From: Bacilli bacterium | Lineage (GTDB): Bacteria > Bacillota > Bacilli > RF39 > UBA660 | DNA: 64,000 nucleotides | Assembly: GCA_017525015.1 (NCBI GenBank) | Contig: JAFXUK010000023.1 | Span: 48,864 to 112,863, forward strand | Direction of reading: 5' to 3' | Part shown: positions 59,421-64,000 of the stretch, piece after piece | Layout: each line of letters starts with the position of its first letter | How positions within the stretch are numbered: position 1 is the first letter of the stretch | Program-made: the position numbers and the translations under genes | The notes under the pieces: generated by a model | Seen by the model: only the letters and a program-made list of their open reading frames with translations | What the model was told of the DNA's origin: nothing | The model's database searches: none

Positions 59421-60320
59421 ATGTGGATTACATATGCTATTATAACGTTTATTTTATGGGGAGTAGCCGATCTATTTTATAAAATAGGTAATAGAGGTAA
59501 AGAAGAAACAAATCATTTAAAAACTGGTATATTTGTTGGTTTAGTAATGGGTATTCATGCTACTATTTATATGATTATTAATCATGTAAGTATTTCGCCA
59601 ATGGACTTAATAAAATACTTACCTGTATCATTCTTTTATATTTCTAGTATGGTAATAGGGTATAAAGGATTAAAATACATCGAATTATCTATTTCTAGTC
59701 CAATTCAAAACACTAGTGGAGTTATCACAGCTATTCTTTTACTTATATTCTTTAAAGAAACATTAAGTATTCCTGCATATATAGCTATTTTCTTAATATT
59801 TATTGGTATAATAGAATTATCTTTAATAGAGCTAAAAGAAAATAAAGAAAAAAGAGAAGAGTATCGTAAGAATAATCCATTAGCTAAAATATTTGTTTTA
59901 ACCATATTATTTCCTCTGGTTTATTGTTTACTTGATGGAGCCGGAACTTTCTTAGATGCTATCTATTTAGATAAAAAAGAATTGATTAGTGAAGATGCTG
60001 CTTTAATAGCTTATGAATACACATTCTTAATATATGCTATAGTTACATATATTTATTTAAAAATAAAAAAAGAAAAATTAGAATTACCAAAAGAAATAAG
60101 CAAAATAATTGCTGCTATCTTTGAAACAGGTGGTCAATTCTTCTATGTATTTGCTATGTCTGGTAATTCAACAATATCTGCACCAATAGTAGGATCATAT
60201 TGTGTCTTATCATTATTACTCGGCCAATTCTTCTTAAAAGAAAAACTTACATTAAAACAATATATATCCATTGCAACAGTTATAACTGGTATTATAATCT
60301 TGGCAATTTTAGACATATAA
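59421..60320 (+). CDS. EamA/DMT-family membrane transporter
   Basis: 299 aa with ten hydrophobic segments in two five-helix halves, the drug/metabolite transporter plan. Typical blocks are WGVADLFYK near the start, GLKYIELSISSPIQNTSGV in the first half, and NSTISAPIVGSYCVLSLLLG with FLKEKLTLKQY in the second. The first half links to the second through a charged loop (LIELKENKEKREEYRK). Substrate unknown. Ribosome site TAGGAGTTG. Confidence 0.85.
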   Translation: MWITYAIITFILWGVADLFYKIGNRGKEETNHLKTGIFVGLVMGIHATIYMIINHVSISPMDLIKYLPVSFFYISSMVIGYKGLKYIELSISSPIQNTSGVITAILLLIFFKETLSIPAYIAIFLIFIGIIELSLIELKENKEKREEYRKNNPLAKIFVLTILFPLVYCLLDGAGTFLDAIYLDKKELISEDAALIAYEYTFLIYAIVTYIYLKIKKEKLELPKEISKIIAAIFETGGQFFYVFAMSGNSTISAPIVGSYCVLSLLLGQFFLKEKLTLKQYISIATVITGIIILAILDI

Positions 60321-60349
60321 AAAGGTATCTAAACGATACCTATTTTTTT
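60320..60349. terminator. Bidirectional terminator between the EamA gene and the minus-strand gene
   Basis: 7-bp stem AGGTATC / GATACCT, TAAAC loop, A and T runs on both sides; it contains the stop codon of the minus-strand gene. Confidence 0.8.
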
Positions 60350-61099
60350 ACTCAAATACTTATTAATAAATTCCCTTAAACTTAAATAATACATTGCTAC
60401 TGCATGAGTATTACCATTAGCATTTGATTTAGAAATATTATCATATAAGATACTAATTCTTTCAAATGAACCACTACCTAATATACTATCTACTTCAATT
60501 TTAATAATATTGGAATCATTACTTATAATAGCTTTATCTATGATTCTCTTAATACTATCAAAACAGTATATCTTCTTAAATAGATTTTCTCCAATATTAG
60601 AACTACAAGAATATCTGTTAATATCCATATTAGGTATATTAGATAACAATTTATTATCTATATTACAATTTAAAATAAATTTTATAATCGTTTCACATTG
60701 GATTGAAGTAAATACCTTCTTCAAACCAATATCATTTATTGCATAAGTGAATATCTTATTAAAAGCTTTAACTAAATTTTCAATAATTCCTAAATTAGAT
60801 AATTTATAATCTATAAAGATTGCATAATCGTCTTTTTCGTCCATTACCATGTTAATTGAATTATTATCTTTAATATTCTTGATATTCTTAATATAAATAT
60901 CTCTTGTATTATCAGTAAATACCAAATAAACTCTATCAAGCATATTTAGAATACTATCATGATACTCACTTTCATAATTATTAACCATTCCATATATAAC
61001 CAACTTAATGGCCTCTAAAAGAATAGAAGGATTGTAAGTCGAATACTTTAAATCAACTTCTTTAGCTATTTCCTCGTATGTAAAATTAATATTACTCAC
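60329..61099 (-). CDS. Cytosolic protein of unknown function
   Basis: 256 aa, rich in Ile, Asn, Lys and Ser, no signal or membrane segment, mostly helical in appearance (for example YEEIAKEVDL and NLVKAFNKIFTYAIND). Starts with GTG at 61099, six bases after a strong AAGGAGGG site. No motif or family recognised. Its base composition is if anything richer in AT than its neighbours. Confidence 0.55.
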   Translation of the reverse strand: MSNINFTYEEIAKEVDLKYSTYNPSILLEAIKLVIYGMVNNYESEYHDSILNMLDRVYLVFTDNTRDIYIKNIKNIKDNNSINMVMDEKDDYAIFIDYKLSNLGIIENLVKAFNKIFTYAINDIGLKKVFTSIQCETIIKFILNCNIDNKLLSNIPNMDINRYSCSSNIGENLFKKIYCFDSIKRIIDKAIISNDSNIIKIEVDSILGSGSFERISILYDNISKSNANGNTHAVAMYYLSLREFINKYLSKKIGIV

Positions 61100-61123
61100 A
61101 AGAATCCCTCCTTGATGAGGCGT

Positions 61124-61152
61124 ATACTACCACTGAAGCCCTAAAAACGCAA
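61124..61152 (-). promoter_or_regulatory. Promoter of the 256-aa unknown gene
   Basis: Minus strand TTGCGT (61147-61152), 17-base spacer, TAGTAT (61124-61129) with extended TGG. Confidence 0.65.
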
Positions 61153-61228
61153 ATTTTCATCCCATTTTCCAAACAAAATTATTTACATTCAAAAAAGTCA
61201 ATTTTTACCTTAAAAACTAAATATATAG

Positions 61229-61234
61229 TATAAT
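61229..61234 (+). promoter_or_regulatory. -10 element for murG-murB-divIB
   Basis: TATAAT 17 bases before the murG start; the -35 is weak (TTACCT with an 18-base spacer). Confidence 0.5.
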
Positions 61235-61251
61235 TATATTAGGTGATATAG

Positions 61252-62331
61252 ATGAAGATTATCGTATCTGCAGGAGGCACTGGTGGACATATCTATCCAG
61301 CTCTTGCCATCATAAATAAATTTAAAGAAAAAGAAGATAATTTAGATGTTTTATATATAGGAACTCATAATCGTATGGAAAAAGATTTAATACCAGAAAG
61401 AGGTATTAAATATGAACCTATCGAAATATATGGCTTTTCCAAAAGTGATATCCTTTTAGACTTTAAGAATCTATTTTTAATACCTAAAGCAACTAAAAGA
61501 TGTATCGAAATAATGAAAGAATTTAAACCAGATTTAGTTTTAGGAATAGGTGGATATGTAACATATCCAGTTATTACCGCTGCTCATAAATTAGGTATCA
61601 AAACCTTTATTCATGAACAAAACAGTATACCAGGTAAATCTAACTTAGTTTTACAAAACAAAGTTGACTTAATTGGTGTTTCCTTTAAAGAATCAGCTAC
61701 TAAGTTTAAAGATCAAAGTAAAGTATTCTATTCTGGTAATCCATGTGGAGAAAATGCTTTATCATTAGAACCAATGGATAAGACAACTCTAGGATTCCAT
61801 AAAGACAAAAAATTAATTATTGTTGTTGCTGGTAGTTTAGGTTCTGCTACTGTAAATAGCAAAATGAAAGAATTCTTACATTCAGTTCCTGATAAATATG
61901 AAGTATTATACATAACTGGTAAAGCTTTATATGAAGACTTTATTAAAGATGAAACATTTAATGAAAATGTTAAAGTTGTACCATATCTAGATAATTTAGC
62001 AGCCTTACTTAAAAATGCTGACTTAATTGTAACTAGAGCAGGGGCTTCAACTATGGCTGAAATATTATCATTAAATTTACCAGCTATTTTCATACCATCT
62101 CCATTTGTAGCAAATAATCATCAATATTATAATGCAATGGAAATCAAGAAAAATGGTGGTGGCGATGTCATCGAAGAAAAAGATTTGACTAAAGAGCTTT
62201 TAGCAAGTAAAATTGAAGACGTGCTAGGTGATACAGAGAAATATCACCAAATGAAAGAAAATCTTAAAAAGATGAGTATGAATAATAGCAGCGAAGTAAT
62301 ATACAATAAATTAAAGGACTTGATGAAATGA
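61252..62331 (+). CDS. murG: UDP-GlcNAc:lipid I GlcNAc transferase
   Basis: Turns lipid I into lipid II at the inner face of the membrane. 359 aa, GT28 fold: SAGGTGGHIYPALA at the N-terminus, GIGGYVTYP, HEQNSIPGKSN, VAGSLGSATVN, and TRAGASTMAEIL of the UDP-GlcNAc site. Full length. GGTGAT ribosome site. Its stop overlaps the start of murB (ATGA). Confidence 0.96.
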   Translation: MKIIVSAGGTGGHIYPALAIINKFKEKEDNLDVLYIGTHNRMEKDLIPERGIKYEPIEIYGFSKSDILLDFKNLFLIPKATKRCIEIMKEFKPDLVLGIGGYVTYPVITAAHKLGIKTFIHEQNSIPGKSNLVLQNKVDLIGVSFKESATKFKDQSKVFYSGNPCGENALSLEPMDKTTLGFHKDKKLIIVVAGSLGSATVNSKMKEFLHSVPDKYEVLYITGKALYEDFIKDETFNENVKVVPYLDNLAALLKNADLIVTRAGASTMAEILSLNLPAIFIPSPFVANNHQYYNAMEIKKNGGGDVIEEKDLTKELLASKIEDVLGDTEKYHQMKENLKKMSMNNSSEVIYNKLKDLMK

Positions 62332-63224
62332 TCGAAGAATTAAGAAAATATGGTCATGTTGATGAACATGCAACTTTAAAAAATCTTAATACATATAGAA
62401 TTGGTGGAACAGCTAAATATTTAGTATCACCAAATTCAATTAATGATTTAGTATCTGTCTTAGATATCTTAAAAGAAAATAATACTAAATTTTTTATCTT
62501 AGGTAATGGTTCAAACATTATCTTAAATAGTAGAGAATATGATGGAGCCGTAATAAGATTAGATAAATTAAACGGTTTAGAAATATATCGTGATTTAGAT
62601 ATAGTTTATGCCGAAGCTGGTGTAATGCTTCCACAATTAGCTCATGAAACAGTTAAAAACTCATTATCTGGCATGGAATTTGTTGCAGGTATTCCTGGAA
62701 CAGTCGGTGGAGCTATTTATGGTAACGCTGGCGCCTATAACAGTTGTATTTTAGATTATGTACAATCAGTAACTGTTATCAATGAAAATAACGAAATAGA
62801 AGTATTAGAACACGAAGACTTAACATATGGATATCGTACATCTATGTTTAAAGAAAGCAAAAAATATGTTATTGTTGCTGCTAAGTTCTTATTATCAGAA
62901 GGCGATAAAAAGAGTTCAATGGAAATAATTGAAGATCGTCGTATTAGACGTGCCGAATCACAACCATTAGAATTCCCATCTGCTGGATCTGTATTTAGAA
63001 ATCCAGAAGGCGATTTCGCTGGAAGATTAATTGAATCATGTGGTTTAAAAGGAAAAACAATTGGTGGAGCCGAAGTATCTACTAAACATGCTAACTTTAT
63101 TGTAAATAAAAATAATGCAACAAGTGAAGATGTATATAAATTAGTTAATTTAGTACATGACACAGTTTTAGAAAAAACAAAAGTAGATTTAGAAATAGAA
63201 CAAGAATTTATAGATTGGGATTAA
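62328..63224 (+). CDS. murB: UDP-N-acetylenolpyruvoylglucosamine reductase
   Basis: FAD/NADPH enzyme that makes UDP-MurNAc. 298 aa, type II MurB (no extra insert, as in B. subtilis): LGNGSNIIL, EFVAGIPGTVGGAIYGNAGAYN, YGYRTS, SAGSVFRNPEG with the catalytic Ser, SCGLKGK and the C-terminal DLEIEQEFIDWD with Glu. Four-base overlap with murG. The order murG-murB-divIB is a common Firmicutes remnant of the dcw cluster. Confidence 0.96.
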   Translation: MIEELRKYGHVDEHATLKNLNTYRIGGTAKYLVSPNSINDLVSVLDILKENNTKFFILGNGSNIILNSREYDGAVIRLDKLNGLEIYRDLDIVYAEAGVMLPQLAHETVKNSLSGMEFVAGIPGTVGGAIYGNAGAYNSCILDYVQSVTVINENNEIEVLEHEDLTYGYRTSMFKESKKYVIVAAKFLLSEGDKKSSMEIIEDRRIRRAESQPLEFPSAGSVFRNPEGDFAGRLIESCGLKGKTIGGAEVSTKHANFIVNKNNATSEDVYKLVNLVHDTVLEKTKVDLEIEQEFIDWD

Positions 63225-63227
63225 TAT

Positions 63228-64000
63228 ATGAATAAAAAGGGTAAAGTAAAAAAGAAAAGAAGAAGACTAAAAGTTAAAGTACTATTAAAGTTCTTAATAG
63301 TATTAGTTTTAATTGCCCTTATATCTGTATATTTCTATAATTTAAAAATCAAAAACATTTATATAGTAGGTAATGATACCGTCAAAGATATTGAGATAAT
63401 CGAAGCAGCTGGTATCAAAGACTATCCACCAATCTTTAGATTAAATAAGAAAAAAATGAAGAATAATATTTCTGATATACCTTTAATCGATAAAGTTAAA
63501 ATAAAAAGAAATATATTCGGTAAAATAACAATTGAAGTAGAAGAAGCAAAAATACTTTTCTATTACAAATACAATAATAAATACATTTCTTCAAGTGGCG
63601 AAGAATTAGAACCAAATGATTCGTATATTGGATATCCGGTTTTAATTAACTTCACTCCAGATACAATCTTTGAAGATTTAATAGCTGGTTTTAATAAGAT
63701 TGATTATAATATAATTGCTTTAATAAATGAGATTGAATACAATCCTTATAAAACAGCAGAAGGTAATGTTATAGATGAAACTAGATTCATGTTAAAAATG
63801 AATGATGGTAATACTGTTATTATTGATACCGTAAATATAAGAAATTTAGATATGTATTCTACTATTTATACATCTTTAGAATTAGATAAGAATAAAGGAA
63901 CTCTTTATTTAGATACAATTACTAAAGATACAATCAACTTCCGCAGTTATGAAGCTGAAGAAGAAGAGAAAAAACAAAAAGAAGAAAAGAAAAAAGAAAA
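63228..64000 (+). CDS. divIB: Cell-division protein DivIB/FtsQ, truncated by window edge
   Basis: Open to the last base, 257 codons visible. Basic cytosolic start (MNKKGKVKKKRRRLKVKV), one membrane helix (about residues 21-38), then a POTRA domain starting IKNIYIVGNDTVKD with IIEAAGIKDYPPIF and EVEEAKILFYY. The FtsQ beta domain follows, with RFMLKMNDGNTVIIDT, and a Glu/Lys-rich tail begins at the window edge. Gram-positive DivIB works with FtsL and DivIC at the septum. It starts three bases after murB. Confidence 0.88.
   Translation, partial: MNKKGKVKKKRRRLKVKVLLKFLIVLVLIALISVYFYNLKIKNIYIVGNDTVKDIEIIEAAGIKDYPPIFRLNKKKMKNNISDIPLIDKVKIKRNIFGKITIEVEEAKILFYYKYNNKYISSSGEELEPNDSYIGYPVLINFTPDTIFEDLIAGFNKIDYNIIALINEIEYNPYKTAEGNVIDETRFMLKMNDGNTVIIDTVNIRNLDMYSTIYTSLELDKNKGTLYLDTITKDTINFRSYEAEEEEKKQKEEKKKE

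Noticed and set aside
61100..61251. A small gene or RNA in the gap upstream of murG
   Set aside because: The gap holds two divergent promoters and no frame with a ribosome site; no known RNA fold was recognised.
1..64000. TGA read as tryptophan, as in Mycoplasma-like organisms
   Set aside because: TGA ends several genes at the family's usual length (for example murG and the MBL-fold gene), and Trp is encoded by TGG.
1..64000. Insertion sequence, prophage or genomic island boundaries
   Set aside because: No transposase, integrase, tRNA or terminal inverted repeats were seen, and codon use looks even across the window apart from the repeat protein.

Overview
The window is an AT-rich (roughly 30% G+C by eye) chromosomal segment of a low-GC Gram-positive, probably a gut anaerobe of the Bacilli/'Tenericutes' side (RF39- or Erysipelotrichia-like; this placement is an inference). 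Reasons: strong AGGAGG-type ribosome sites, sigma-A promoters that are very often of the extended -10 form (TGnTATAAT), short U-tailed terminators after almost every gene, rubrerythrin and a 2-hydroxyacyl-CoA-dehydratase-type activase (both typical of anaerobes), an MEP-pathway IspD, and a full peptidoglycan gene set (class B PBP, MraY, MurG, MurB, D,D-carboxypeptidase, DivIB) showing the cell is walled. TGA is used as a stop (for example at murG and the MBL-fold gene), so the code is the standard bacterial one. No rRNA, tRNA, CRISPR, prophage or insertion sequence was recognised.

Layout. 1-5.1 kb: end of a PASTA-containing class B PBP, then on the minus strand an MBOAT/SGNH O-acyltransferase pair and map. 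5.1-10.6 kb: trkA-trkH potassium uptake and a one-piece ABC ATPase-permease. 10.6-14.0 kb: a surface/secretion cluster with a pilin-like anchored protein, a small exported protein, an ER-type (SipW-like) signal peptidase and a membrane protein with a charged tail. 14-22 kb: small mostly single genes (GNAT, MBL-fold, beta-lactamase-fold, zinc ribbon, HEITH protein, beta-helix-like membrane protein, MgtC family, transglutaminase-like protein). 22.4-31.2 kb: mnmA, copA-copZ, membrane XRE regulator, lipoprotein, RNA m5C methyltransferase, mraY, D,D-carboxypeptidase-maf. 31.2-38.0 kb: giant activase, an unknown 636-aa protein, rubrerythrin.

38.0-50.0 kb is the most striking part: an unusual 326-bp leader region and a 3493-aa surface protein with a vWA domain and 23 Cna-B-type repeats, ending in a membrane segment preceded by PPHTK where a sortase motif would be expected, followed by a secreted 340-aa protein under a very similar promoter. 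50.0-51.5 kb: pyrH-ispD, preceded by a 15-codon leader ORF whose stop codon overlaps a strong terminator hairpin, an arrangement like the UTP-sensing pyrBI attenuator of enterobacteria. 51.5-54.2 kb: three tiny genes, each with its own good promoter, and an FAD dehydrogenase. 54.2-59.4 kb: an AMP-forming ligase, a hybrid histidine kinase with two receivers and an HPt-receiver protein, which together make a phosphorelay with no visible DNA-binding output. 59.4-64 kb: an EamA transporter, an unknown minus-strand gene and the murG-murB-divIB operon running off the end.

Many genes start downstream of the first possible start codon. In those cases the upstream candidate lies in the promoter or ribosome site, so the coordinates here use the start that fits the Shine-Dalgarno sequence.
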